Under the pieces are notes generated by a model. It did no database searches, had not been told where the DNA came from, and worked only from the letters and a program-made list of their open reading frames with translations. Shown here piece by piece: positions 16,091 through 24,447 of a stretch of DNA of 64,000 nt (positions within the stretch are counted from its first letter, which is position 1; each line of letters starts with the position of its first letter). Made by a program: the position numbers and the translations under genes. The DNA lies in the NCBI GenBank assembly GCA_036386515.1, contig DASVVO010000071.1, positions 60,394 to 124,393 of the forward strand. The letters run 5' to 3'. This DNA is from JAIVJZ01 sp036386515. GTDB lineage: Bacteria; Acidobacteriota; Blastocatellia; Pyrinomonadales; Pyrinomonadaceae.

Positions 16091-16664
16091 TGTGTCCCTG
16101 TATCAATGACATGGCTTCGGCGCGCGTGCGCGGGTCTTTGCGAAACGCGCCGCGAATGGCGGACGTGATCGTGAGCGCGCCGGGTTTCTTGACGCCGCGC
16201 AGCGTCATGCACGTATGTTCCGCTTCGACGACGACCATCACGCCGAGCGGTTTGAGGCCGTCGAAGATCGTGTCGGCGATCTCGGAGGTGAGACGCTCCT
16301 GCACCTGCAAGCGGCGCGCGAACGTGTCGGACAAACGCGCCAACTTCGAGAGGCCGAGGATGCGCCCGCCCTTCGGGATGTAGGCGATGTGGCAGCGGCC
16401 GACGAACGGCGCGAGATGGTGCTCGCAGATCGAGGCGATGTGAATGTCTTTGACGATGACCAGCTCGTCGTGTGAATCGCCCGGCAAAGGCTCGACGTGC
16501 TCGTGCGGGTCTTCACGCATCCCGGCCGTCAGTTCCGCGTACATCTCCGCCACGCGCTGCGGCGTGCGCTGCAAGCCCGCGCGCTCCGGGTCTTCGCCCA
16601 TGCCTTCGAGCATCAGCCGCACGCCTTCCGCGATCTTCTTGAGATCAACTTCGTTCGATTTCAT
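16083..16664 (-). CDS. folE: GTP cyclohydrolase I
   Basis: 193-residue enzyme converting GTP to dihydroneopterin triphosphate, the first step of folate or pterin synthesis. Zinc ligands are seen in SICEHHLAPFVGRCHIAY (Cys and His) and AEHTCMTLRGV (Cys); GLSKLARLSDTFARRLQVQE is the usual core. I prefer ATG 16664 because GGTGAG lies 10 nt upstream; ATG 16673 is an alternative. The start lies inside the end of larC (stop at 16645), so the two are overlapped and probably co-translated. FolD at 46188 also belongs to one-carbon metabolism but is unlinked. Confidence 0.94.
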   Translation of the reverse strand: MKSNEVDLKKIAEGVRLMLEGMGEDPERAGLQRTPQRVAEMYAELTAGMREDPHEHVEPLPGDSHDELVIVKDIHIASICEHHLAPFVGRCHIAYIPKGGRILGLSKLARLSDTFARRLQVQERLTSEIADTIFDGLKPLGVMVVVEAEHTCMTLRGVKKPGALTITSAIRGAFRKDPRTRAEAMSLIQGHKS

Positions 16665-17880
16665 CTTTTCCATTCTCACCCGTCGCCCCCTCGAAGGCCG
16701 CCCGCGCCGCCGCCTCAACCACGCGCAGCGGCACGCCCGCGCCGACGGCCGCCGCGCGACAGTCTTCGTACTCCGGCGCAACGTTGCACACGCTGCCGTC
16801 GTCCCGGCGTGCAACCTTAACATTGATCTTGCCGAACCCGGTCTCGACCACCACGAACTCGCGCCCGAGCGCGCGCCGCTCGACTTCGTAACCGCGCACG
16901 CCGAGCGTCTTCGTCTCTTCAAACAGCAACTTCGTCAAAGCCTCGCGTTCCGCCGCGCGGCACAGGATCGAGACGACGACGCCCGGCCGGTTCTTCTTCA
17001 TCTGCACGGGCGTCAGGAAACAATCGAGCGCGCCGAGCGCGAACGCGCGCTCCATCGCGTAGCCGACGAGCTGCGGCGAGGTGTCGTCCAGATTCGTCTC
17101 GATCATAAAAAGTTTTTCGGACGCCGTGTCAGCCGTCGTCGCCGTCGCCTCTGCTGCCTCCGCCGTCTCGCCGATCATCACGCGCAGCACGTTCGGAAAA
17201 TCTTTGTACTGCCGCGTGCCCGCCCCGTAGCCGGTCGCCGCGATTCGCATCGCGGGCAGCGCGCCGAACTCCCCGGCGCAGACGGTCGAGATGATGGCCG
17301 CGCCGGTCGGCGTCACGAGTTCGCCTTTGATGTCGGTGGCGTAGACGGGCGCGTCGCGCAGGAGTTCGACGACGGCGGGCGGCGGGACGGGGAAACGCCC
17401 GTGCGCCATCTCGACCGTGCCGCTCCCCACGTGCAGCGGCGACGAGACGAAACGCTCGACGCCGAGCAACTCGAACCCGACGCACGCCCCGACGACATCC
17501 ACGATGGCATCGAGCGCGCCGACCTCGTGAAAATGAATCTTCTCGACGGGCACATTATGAACGCGCGCTTCGGCCTCTCCGAGCCGCTGGAAGATACGCG
17601 AGGCGCGCGCCTTCACCGTCTCGCTCAGTCCGGAACCCGCGATGATCTTGAGGATCGCGCTCAGGTGCCGATGCTGTGTCTGGTCGGCCGTCAGCACGCG
17701 CGCGTGCGTCGCGCCGATGCCGGAGCGGTCAACCGGCTCGAAAGAGATTTCAAATCCCGCGACATCGAGCAGCGCGAGTTGTTCCCGCAAGGCGTGCGGG
17801 TTCGCCCCGGCGGCGACGAGCGCGCCGAGAATCATGTCGCCGCTCGCCCCGGCGAAGCAATCGAAATAGAGTGTCCGCAT
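16645..17880 (-). CDS. larC: Nickel-pincer cofactor biosynthesis protein LarC
   Basis: 411-residue member of the LarC/DUF111 family, beginning MRTLYFDCFAGASGDMILGAL. VEKIHFHEVGALDAIVDVVG near residue 115 is a strong family signature. In Lactobacillus, LarC is a CTP-dependent nickel insertase that completes the nickel-pincer nucleotide of lactate racemase. There it needs a programmed frameshift; here it is one continuous frame. No larA, larB or larE is nearby. Its ATG overlaps the sirtuin TGA by one base (TGATG), and folE starts inside its 3' end, so sirtuin-larC-folE form one tightly coupled unit. Confidence 0.92.
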   Translation of the reverse strand: MRTLYFDCFAGASGDMILGALVAAGANPHALREQLALLDVAGFEISFEPVDRSGIGATHARVLTADQTQHRHLSAILKIIAGSGLSETVKARASRIFQRLGEAEARVHNVPVEKIHFHEVGALDAIVDVVGACVGFELLGVERFVSSPLHVGSGTVEMAHGRFPVPPPAVVELLRDAPVYATDIKGELVTPTGAAIISTVCAGEFGALPAMRIAATGYGAGTRQYKDFPNVLRVMIGETAEAAEATATTADTASEKLFMIETNLDDTSPQLVGYAMERAFALGALDCFLTPVQMKKNRPGVVVSILCRAAEREALTKLLFEETKTLGVRGYEVERRALGREFVVVETGFGKINVKVARRDDGSVCNVAPEYEDCRAAAVGAGVPLRVVEAAARAAFEGATGENGKDEIERS

Positions 17881-18626
17881 CAGTAGTCCAACCGCGGCAA
17901 GACCTCGCCCGCGCGCCCTTGAATCGTCGCATCGCAGCGCGCGCTGAAAGGCGTCGCTTCGGGATTGATCTCGACCGTAAACGCGCCCGCGTCGCACGCG
18001 ATCTCCGGCAACCGCATCGCCGGATAGACGATCGACGAAGTGCCGACGACGAAACAGAGATCACACGCGGCCGCGTCCTCCGCCGCCTGTTCAAAAATTC
18101 CGGCGGGCAACATCTCGCCGAACAACACCACGTCGGGGCGCATCGCCTCGCCGCACGCGGGGCAGACGGGCGGCCGTTCCCGCTCGCCGCGCTCGTCGAG
18201 CAGAGACGAGCGCGCGCCGCATGCCGGGCAACGCGCCGTCCAGATGTTGCCGTGGAGTTCGAGCACGTCGCGCGAGCCGGCGGCGAGATGCAGGCCGTCT
18301 ACGTTCTGCGTGGCGAGGCGGAAGCGTGAAAACTTTTGCTGCCAAGCGGCCAGCGTCAGGTGCGCGGGATTCGGCCGCAGGCCGCGCAAGCTATCGCGGC
18401 GATAATCGAACCACTCCCAGACGGCGGGCAGGTCGCGCCGGAGCATCCCGGCCGAAGAGATCACGTCGAAAGGCATTCCCTTCCAGACGGCCGTTTGGCC
18501 GCCGCGAAACGTCGGCACGCCGCTCTCGGCGGAGACGCCCGCGCCCGTCAGGACGAAGACGCGGCGCGCCTTTCGCAGCCGCTCGCGCAACTCACTCAGC
18601 AAAGTTGGCTCGATTTGGGTCGGCAT
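17880..18626 (-). CDS. cobB: NAD-dependent protein deacylase (sirtuin)
   Basis: 248-residue sirtuin. Seen are the NAD loop TGAGVSAESGVPTFRGG, TQNVDGLH, the catalytic His in ELHGNIW, a zinc site formed by CPAC and CPAC, and VGTSSIVYPA. The class III desuccinylase/demalonylase signature is Y-x-x-R; here the aligned segment is WFDYRRDSL, with Phe at the Tyr position and Arg retained. Acyl preference is therefore uncertain. It is the first gene of a coupled unit with larC and folE, and is divergent from argS across 182 bp. Confidence 0.93.
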   Translation of the reverse strand: MPTQIEPTLLSELRERLRKARRVFVLTGAGVSAESGVPTFRGGQTAVWKGMPFDVISSAGMLRRDLPAVWEWFDYRRDSLRGLRPNPAHLTLAAWQQKFSRFRLATQNVDGLHLAAGSRDVLELHGNIWTARCPACGARSSLLDERGERERPPVCPACGEAMRPDVVLFGEMLPAGIFEQAAEDAAACDLCFVVGTSSIVYPAMRLPEIACDAGAFTVEINPEATPFSARCDATIQGRAGEVLPRLDY

Positions 18627-18692
18627 CGAATTCAGGCGGCGATGGTAGCAGAGCCGACCGACGAAGTGTCAAGGGGAGAGGTTTCGGCGCAA

Positions 18693-18722
18693 TTAGCCAC
18701 CGCCCGGACGCTGCGCTATACT
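18693..18722 (+). promoter_or_regulatory. Candidate sigma-70-type promoter for argS
   Basis: TATACT at 18717-18722 is a good -10 box. TTAGCC at 18693-18698, 18 nt upstream, is a weak -35 box. It lies 87 nt before the argS start in the sirtuin-argS divergent gap. Confidence 0.45.
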
Positions 18723-18808
18723 CCTCTCTTTTTCAGCGCGACGCGCGAATCGCACGGGGCGAGACAGGGTCGCCGCTTTCATCAACGCGAGATGAGGAAA
18801 CCGCATCA

Positions 18809-20878
18809 TTGAATCTGCTTGAACTCCAACAACGACTGAGCGCGCGCGTGCGAAGCACGATTGAGGAGAAGTTCGTCTCGTTCCCGCCGGTGCAGGGCGA
18901 GATACCGCCGCGCACGGAACTCGGCGACGTGGCCTTCCCCGTCGCGTTCGAGGTAGTCAAACGACTCAAGCAGGAGAAGGGTGAGCGAGCCAACCCCCGC
19001 GCCGTGGCCGAAGCGTTGAAGGCGGCGTTGGAGTCGGAAGCGGGCGTGGCGCGCGTCGAAGTGGCGGGCGCGGGCTACCTCAACGTTTTTTACGACCGCG
19101 CGAAAAGTTTGCAGCACCTCGTCGTCTCGTCAGACGCGACCGCCGAACTCCCGCAGCCGACGGCGAGCGCGACCGAAAAGTCGAAGATCATCGTCGAACA
19201 CACGAACATCAACCCGAACAAGGCGGCGCACATCGGCCACCTGCGCAACGGCGTGCTCGGCGACACCTTCGTGCGAGTGCTGCGCGCGACGGGCGCGACC
19301 GTCGAGGTGCAGAACTACATCGACAACACGGGCGTGCAGGTGGCGGACGTGGTCGTCGGCTTCATGCACATCGAGCGGATGACGCTCGAAGACGTGCGCC
19401 GTCTCGACGCATCGCTGACCGCAGAGAGGCCGTTCGATTATTACTGCTGGGACTTGTATGCGCAGGTCGGACTCTTCTACCGGCGCGGCGACGCGGAGAG
19501 CAAAGAAGACCCGGAATTGTTGAAACTGCGAAGCGACACGCTCCACGCCGTCGAAGCGGGCGACAACCCGACCGCCGAGTTGGCCGACTACATCGCCACG
19601 CGCATCGTCGAATGCCATTTGCAGACGATGGGGCGGCTCGGCATCCGCTACGACGTGTTGCCGCGCGAATCCGAAATCCTCCATTTGCGCTTCTGGGAGC
19701 GCGCCTTCGGGCGGCTGAAAGAGACGGGCGCGATACGCCTCGAAACCGAAGGCCGCAACGCCGGGTGCTGGGTGATGCCTTCCGATGCTCACACGGGAAC
19801 GGACGAGCACGACGCCGACAAGATCATCGTCCGCTCGAACGGCACGGTCACCTACGCGGGCAAAGACATCGCCTACCAACTCTGGAAACTCGGCGAGCTG
19901 GGTCTCGATTTTTACTATAAGCCGTTTCAACAATACGTGGACGGCCACGTCGTCTGGGTGACGACGAGCCAACCGCCGACCGACGAGGCGCGGGTGGCGT
20001 ATCAGCCGCCAAAGTTCGGCGGCGGCAGCATCGTCTATAACGTCATCGACTCGCGCCAATCCTACACGCAGGAGATCGTGCAGCGCGGCGTGCAGGCCGT
20101 CGTGCCCGGTCTGGCGCGCGAGCCGAGCGTCCACCTGTCATACGAGATGGTCGCGCTCTCGCCCGCCGCCTCCGAGGAACTCGGCTTCGAGTTGAGCGCG
20201 GAAGACCGCGCGCGGCCGTTCATCGAGATGAGCGGGCGCAAAGGGCTGGGCGTGAAAGTTGACGACCTGATCGACCGCCTGGAGGCCAACGCCCTCAAGG
20301 AAGTGGACACGCGCCACGCCGAACTCTCCGCGGAAGAAAAATTCGAGACGGCGCGCACGATCGCCACCGGCGCGCTGCGCTACTTCTTATTGAAATGGAC
20401 GCGCAATTCCCTGATCGCCTTCGACTTCAAAGAAGCTCTCTCCTTCGAGGGCGAAACCGGCCCCTATTGCCAGTATGCCGCCGTGCGCGCCAATTCCATC
20501 TTTCGCAAGTTGGACGAGGAGACACTGGCGCGGGCGCGCGGATTCGCACGTGGGCTGGATGAAAGCGAACCGGACGCGGAAGCCGTGAGACAGGTGTTCG
20601 CGGGCGAGGGTGGCGACGAACTGTGGTCGATGCTGACGCAGGCGGCGCGTTTGGGAGAAGTGACGGCGCAGGCCGCGGCGCAGGCCGAACCCGCCTATCT
20701 GGCGAAGTACACTTTTCAACTCGCGAAGTCGTTCAACCTTTTCTACCATCGCCATCGCATCATCGCCGAAGAGCATGAGACGCGCCGCATCGTGCTCATC
20801 AATATCGCCGACCTCGTGCGTCGCCAACTGACCGCTGCCCTCGCCACGCTCGGCATCGGCGTCCCCGAAAGAATGTAA
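18809..20878 (+). CDS. argS: Arginyl-tRNA synthetase
   Basis: 689-residue class I synthetase. The N-terminal Add1 domain that reads the tRNA D-loop is followed by the HIGH motif in NPNKAAHIGHLRNGVLGD near residue 135. SGRKGLGVKVDDL replaces a canonical KMSKS, as in many ArgRS. The C-terminal DALR anticodon-binding domain includes AKYTFQLAKSFNLFYHRH. The frame is open far upstream, but the start is set at TTG 18809 because GAGGAAA lies 8 nt before it and the product then begins MNLLELQQRLSARV. The upstream part of the frame overlaps the divergent sirtuin. Confidence 0.95.
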   Translation: MNLLELQQRLSARVRSTIEEKFVSFPPVQGEIPPRTELGDVAFPVAFEVVKRLKQEKGERANPRAVAEALKAALESEAGVARVEVAGAGYLNVFYDRAKSLQHLVVSSDATAELPQPTASATEKSKIIVEHTNINPNKAAHIGHLRNGVLGDTFVRVLRATGATVEVQNYIDNTGVQVADVVVGFMHIERMTLEDVRRLDASLTAERPFDYYCWDLYAQVGLFYRRGDAESKEDPELLKLRSDTLHAVEAGDNPTAELADYIATRIVECHLQTMGRLGIRYDVLPRESEILHLRFWERAFGRLKETGAIRLETEGRNAGCWVMPSDAHTGTDEHDADKIIVRSNGTVTYAGKDIAYQLWKLGELGLDFYYKPFQQYVDGHVVWVTTSQPPTDEARVAYQPPKFGGGSIVYNVIDSRQSYTQEIVQRGVQAVVPGLAREPSVHLSYEMVALSPAASEELGFELSAEDRARPFIEMSGRKGLGVKVDDLIDRLEANALKEVDTRHAELSAEEKFETARTIATGALRYFLLKWTRNSLIAFDFKEALSFEGETGPYCQYAAVRANSIFRKLDEETLARARGFARGLDESEPDAEAVRQVFAGEGGDELWSMLTQAARLGEVTAQAAAQAEPAYLAKYTFQLAKSFNLFYHRHRIIAEEHETRRIVLINIADLVRRQLTAALATLGIGVPERM

Positions 20879-20989
20879 AAATATAGTGACGAACAAAGAG
20901 CCTTGAGTTTAAACTCGACGCTCGTCGCTGCCCGTCACCCGGCGTTTGCCGCTAAACACCCACTCAAACATCATCCTGGAGCAATTTAT

Positions 20990-22009
20990 ATGTTGATCGT
21001 TATGAAAGCCGACGCGACCGAGGAAGATGTCGCTTACGTCGTGCGCGTCGTCGCGGAACTCGGATACAAGGCGCACGCGATGCCCGGCGCGAATCGCACG
21101 GCCATCGGCGTCACGGGCAATCAGGGCGCGGTCGATGTGACGCGCTTCGAGGCGTTGCCCGGCGTGGCCGAAGCGATTCGCGTGACCAAGCCGTATAAAT
21201 TGATCTCGCTTGATCTGAAACCGGAGAAGACGGTGGTGCGCGTCGGCGATGCGGCCATCGGCGGCGACGAACTCGCGCTCATCGCGGGGCCGTGCGCCAT
21301 CGAGAGCCGCGCGCAGGCTTTCGCCATTGCCGAAGCCGTCAGGCGCAGCGGCGCGCGTTTCTTTCGCGGCGGCGCATATAAGCCGCGCACCTCGCCTTAC
21401 GCTTTTCAGGGTCTCGGCGAAGAGGGCTTGAGGATTCTGGCCGACGTGCGCGACGCCTACGGCCTGAAGATCGTGACGGAGGCTTTGGACGAACACGGAG
21501 TTGATCTGGTCGAACGCTACGGCGACGTGATCCAACTCGGCGCGCGCAACATGCAGAACTTCTCGCTGCTCAAGCGCGCCGGTCGTTCGCCGCTGCCCGT
21601 GCTGCTCAAGCGCGGACTCGCCGCCACGCTCGACGAATGGCTGCTCGCCGCCGAGTACATCATGGCCGAGGGCAACTACAACGTCATCCTCTGCGAACGC
21701 GGCATCCGCACCTTCGCGCAGCACACGCGCAACACGCTCGACCTGGCAGCCATCCCCGCCGTCAGGCGCCTCTCGCACCTGCCCGTCGTGATCGACCCGT
21801 CGCACGGCACGGGCAAGAACTACATGGTGACGCCGCTGGCGCGCGCCGGAGTCGCCACGGGAGCGGACGGCCTGATCATCGAAGTCCACGACCAGCCGGA
21901 ACGCGCGCTCTCGGACGGAGCGCAGGCGCTCACGCTCGAACAGTATGAGCAACTGGTGACGGAAGTGCGCGCGATCCACGAAGTGGTCGCGCCCGCGCCC
22001 GTCGCTTGA
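20990..22009 (+). CDS. aroF: 3-deoxy-7-phosphoheptulonate synthase (type I-beta, with ACT-like N-terminus)
   Basis: 339-residue DAHP synthase condensing PEP and erythrose-4-phosphate, first step of the shikimate pathway. An N-terminal ferredoxin-like regulatory domain (MLIVMKADATEEDVAYVV, residues 1-65) precedes the barrel, as in the Thermotoga enzyme, where it mediates feedback inhibition by Tyr/Phe. Barrel motifs are LIAGPCAIESRAQA, FFRGGAYKPRTSPYAFQG, QLGARNMQNF, and the metal ligands in VIDPSHGTGK and EVHDQPERALSDG. ATG 20990 is preferred; an upstream in-frame start adds residues unlike the family. The gap to argS is 111 bp. Confidence 0.94.
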   Translation: MLIVMKADATEEDVAYVVRVVAELGYKAHAMPGANRTAIGVTGNQGAVDVTRFEALPGVAEAIRVTKPYKLISLDLKPEKTVVRVGDAAIGGDELALIAGPCAIESRAQAFAIAEAVRRSGARFFRGGAYKPRTSPYAFQGLGEEGLRILADVRDAYGLKIVTEALDEHGVDLVERYGDVIQLGARNMQNFSLLKRAGRSPLPVLLKRGLAATLDEWLLAAEYIMAEGNYNVILCERGIRTFAQHTRNTLDLAAIPAVRRLSHLPVVIDPSHGTGKNYMVTPLARAGVATGADGLIIEVHDQPERALSDGAQALTLEQYEQLVTEVRAIHEVVAPAPVA

Positions 22010-22012
22010 GAG

Positions 22013-22071
22013 AGGCGCGCAGCTCGGCGTCGGTCTTTGAGAGACGAAGGCGCGCAGCGCGGCGTCGGTCT
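22013..22071. repeat. Direct repeat in the DAHP synthase/TPR intergenic gap
   Basis: A 24-nt segment at 22013-22036 (AGGCGCGCAGCTCGGCGTCG and 4 more bases) recurs at 22048-22071 with one mismatch, giving a 35-nt period. It lies between convergent genes and the second copy runs into the stop codon of the TPR gene. No strong hairpin is apparent. Confidence 0.7.
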
Positions 22072-23842
22072 ACCAGTAGATCGAACGATAGAGTATCTGC
22101 GCGGTTTCGGGGTTCAGAGTTTTGAGCAGTTGATATTGCCCTATCGCGGCGTCTTTGTTGCCGAGATAGAGATAGGCGAGGCCGAGCTTGAGATTGTACT
22201 CGGCGTTCGTGGGTTCGTGCTTGACGGCCTGCCCGAAGGCTTCGGCGGCCTCGCGGTGCTTTCCCTGCGCGGTGTAGGCCGTGCCGAGATAATAGTGCGC
22301 CATCGCAAACGTCGGCTTCAACTCGACCGACTTCCGCAACGCCTCGATAGATTCTTCGATCCGCCCGGCCTGCCGATAGGAGTTGCTCAGGCTCAAATAC
22401 AGAACGTGATGCGGCTTGAGTTCGACCGCGCGTTTGTAAGCCTCGATGGCCTCGACGCTGCGTCCCGACTCCGAATAACTGATGCCCAGTTGGTTGTGTA
22501 GTTCGTAATCGTCGGGGCGCGCTTTCACGAGCCGCTTGTATTCTTCGATTGACTCGTCATATCGCCCGGCCGCGTAGTAGAAGTGCGCCAGTTTCTCGCG
22601 CTGTTCGATGTTGTTCGGCGCGGCCTCCACCGCCTGCTTCAACGTCTGAATCTGCGGCAACAACTCCATCCTTCGCTGCACGATGCCGGCGCGCTCCTGC
22701 GCTTCCGGGTAATCCGGCCGGAGGCGCAGAGCCTCGCGCAGAGCCTCGGTCGCCTTCTCATACTGTCCGGCGAGCATGTAGGTGTTGCCGAGATGAAAAT
22801 GCGCTTCCGGGTCGCGCGGCCTGAGTTTCGCGTATTGTTGCAGCGGCTCGATCGCATCGCCGTAGCGGCCGAGCGCAGCGTAGGTGGCCGAGAGTTTGAC
22901 GTAAGCCTCCACGAACTCGGGCTTGAGGCGCGCGGCCTCGGTGAACGGTTCGATGGCCTTCGGATAATCCGCCAGTTTCGTATAACTCAGGCCGATCATG
23001 TAGAGGGCTTCAGCCCACATGGGTTCTTGTGCCGCGACGAGTTTGAAGGATTCGATGGCGGCGGCGAATTGTCCGGTCTTGAAATAGGTGTGGGCGAGGC
23101 CGAAGTGCGCGGGCGTCTCCGAGTTGTTGCGGGCGATGGCCTGTTTATACGCGGCCACGGCCTCCGCGAATCTTCCCAGCTTGTCGTAAATCTGCGCGAG
23201 TTCCTGATAGACGAAGGGCAGTTCCGGCTTGAGTTTGGAGAGTTGACTGTAGGCTTCGAGCGCGGCCTCGAACCTCCCGGCGCGGCGATAGACGAGGCCG
23301 AGGTTGTGATAGATCATCGCCTTGTCGGGCGATTTAGCGAGGGCGAGAGAGAGGGCTTCGGCGGCCTCTTCCAAACGATCCGCCCGCGCATAGGTCATGC
23401 CCAGATTGTTGTAGGCCAGCCAGAAGTCCGGCTTGAGCCTCACGGCCTCGCGGAAGGCAGCGACCGCTTCGTCGATTTTTTTCAACCCGACCAGAGAATT
23501 ACCGAGCATCAGGTGCATCTCCGGCACGTCCGCCTTGATTTTGATGGCCTGTTTGAAAGCCTCGACCGCCTCCTCGTATTTTTCGCTTTGCCCGAGAGCC
23601 ACGCCCAGATTGCTGCGCGCGCCCAGATGCGCGGGGTCGCGTTTGATCACCTCACGGTAGGCCGCGATGGCCTCGCCGAGACGTTCCGCCTGATGATGCG
23701 CCCAGGCTCGACCGTACAAATCCGCGACCTCGTTCGAGACGGCGGCGGCCTTCGTGTCCGGTTGCGCCGTCTGCGCCCGCGCGGGCGTGACGAAAAGCGA
23801 CAGGATTGCGATACTGAACAGGAGCGAAGATTGGAGTTTCAT
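22070..23842 (-). CDS. Exported TPR-repeat protein
   Basis: 590 residues with a signal peptide at the N-terminus (LLFSIAILSLFVTPARA, cleavage likely after ARA near residue 23). The rest is about 15 tetratricopeptide repeats of 34 residues, with typical units such as LGVALGQSEKYEEAVEAFKQ and LGMTYARADRLEEAAEAL. A region around residues 385-405 (ERAGIVQRRMELLPQIQTL) is less regular. TPR arrays scaffold protein complexes; no catalytic domain is present. The location is probably periplasmic. It is transcribed toward the DAHP synthase gene; the partner is unknown. Confidence 0.88.
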   Translation of the reverse strand: MKLQSSLLFSIAILSLFVTPARAQTAQPDTKAAAVSNEVADLYGRAWAHHQAERLGEAIAAYREVIKRDPAHLGARSNLGVALGQSEKYEEAVEAFKQAIKIKADVPEMHLMLGNSLVGLKKIDEAVAAFREAVRLKPDFWLAYNNLGMTYARADRLEEAAEALSLALAKSPDKAMIYHNLGLVYRRAGRFEAALEAYSQLSKLKPELPFVYQELAQIYDKLGRFAEAVAAYKQAIARNNSETPAHFGLAHTYFKTGQFAAAIESFKLVAAQEPMWAEALYMIGLSYTKLADYPKAIEPFTEAARLKPEFVEAYVKLSATYAALGRYGDAIEPLQQYAKLRPRDPEAHFHLGNTYMLAGQYEKATEALREALRLRPDYPEAQERAGIVQRRMELLPQIQTLKQAVEAAPNNIEQREKLAHFYYAAGRYDESIEEYKRLVKARPDDYELHNQLGISYSESGRSVEAIEAYKRAVELKPHHVLYLSLSNSYRQAGRIEESIEALRKSVELKPTFAMAHYYLGTAYTAQGKHREAAEAFGQAVKHEPTNAEYNLKLGLAYLYLGNKDAAIGQYQLLKTLNPETAQILYRSIYW

Positions 23843-23904
23843 CTTTATATTGACGGCGATGCGACATCGCGCTTGATGGCTTTAACGTTACGTCGGGGCG
23901 TGCG

Positions 23905-23928
23905 GCGCGCCCGTGGGAACGGGCGCGC
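23905..23928. terminator. Strong GC hairpin, possible terminator
   Basis: GCGCGCCCGT (23905-23914) pairs perfectly with ACGGGCGCGC (23919-23928) across a 4-nt loop. It is 20 nt beyond the stop of the receiver-like gene. There is no T-tract, so it may be an RNA-stabilising hairpin or a factor-dependent terminator. Confidence 0.5.
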
Positions 23929-23948
23929 GAAGTGTAGCAGATAACGGC

Positions 23949-24311
23949 CTAGATTCGTCCCTGCAAAATTTCCGGCAGGCGTTTGGTGAAGGCCGAGCGC
24001 GGCAGCACGTGGTCGAAGCCTGCGCCCGCAGCGCGTCTTTGCAACTCGACCTGGACGTGGGAAAAGAACCCGACGAGCGGCGTCTCGCGCCATGCCTCGT
24101 CCGCCTTGAGCAGGCGCGCAACGGCGAAGGGATCGTAACGCTGCAAATGCAGATCGACGATAAAGAGGGCGGGCGCACCTTCCCGCGCCGCCGCGTCGAG
24201 CGCGTCCAGACTTCGCGGGAACACCGCCTCGACGCCGAGATGTTCCGCCGTGGTGCGAATCTTCGCGGCGAAAAAAAGATCGTCAACGGCCACGAGCACG
24301 CGTCTCTTCAT
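23949..24311 (-). CDS. Degenerate response-regulator receiver domain protein
   Basis: 120 residues forming one receiver-like domain. It has the acidic pair in VAVDDLFFA, an Asp at the phosphorylation position in FIVDLHLQRYDP near residue 53, and a strand LVGFFSH near residue 80. The usual conserved Lys after the fifth strand is replaced: VLPRSAFTKRL has Arg where KP is expected, and the switch Thr/Ser position reads FFSH. It may be an atypical receiver that is not controlled by phosphorylation in the standard way. No histidine kinase is nearby. Compare the canonical receiver at 47439. Confidence 0.7.
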   Translation of the reverse strand: MKRRVLVAVDDLFFAAKIRTTAEHLGVEAVFPRSLDALDAAAREGAPALFIVDLHLQRYDPFAVARLLKADEAWRETPLVGFFSHVQVELQRRAAGAGFDHVLPRSAFTKRLPEILQGRI

Positions 24312-24447
24312 TTACAATGACTCTCCCTAGAATTAACCGCCACGGAAAATTTTGCGCCGCCGCGCGTGCCCCGCGCAGCGTGGCGGCAAAGGGATTTCAT
24401 CATAAACGCGCCGGGGCAAGATCGAAAACCCGCCCGCCGGGAATGGC

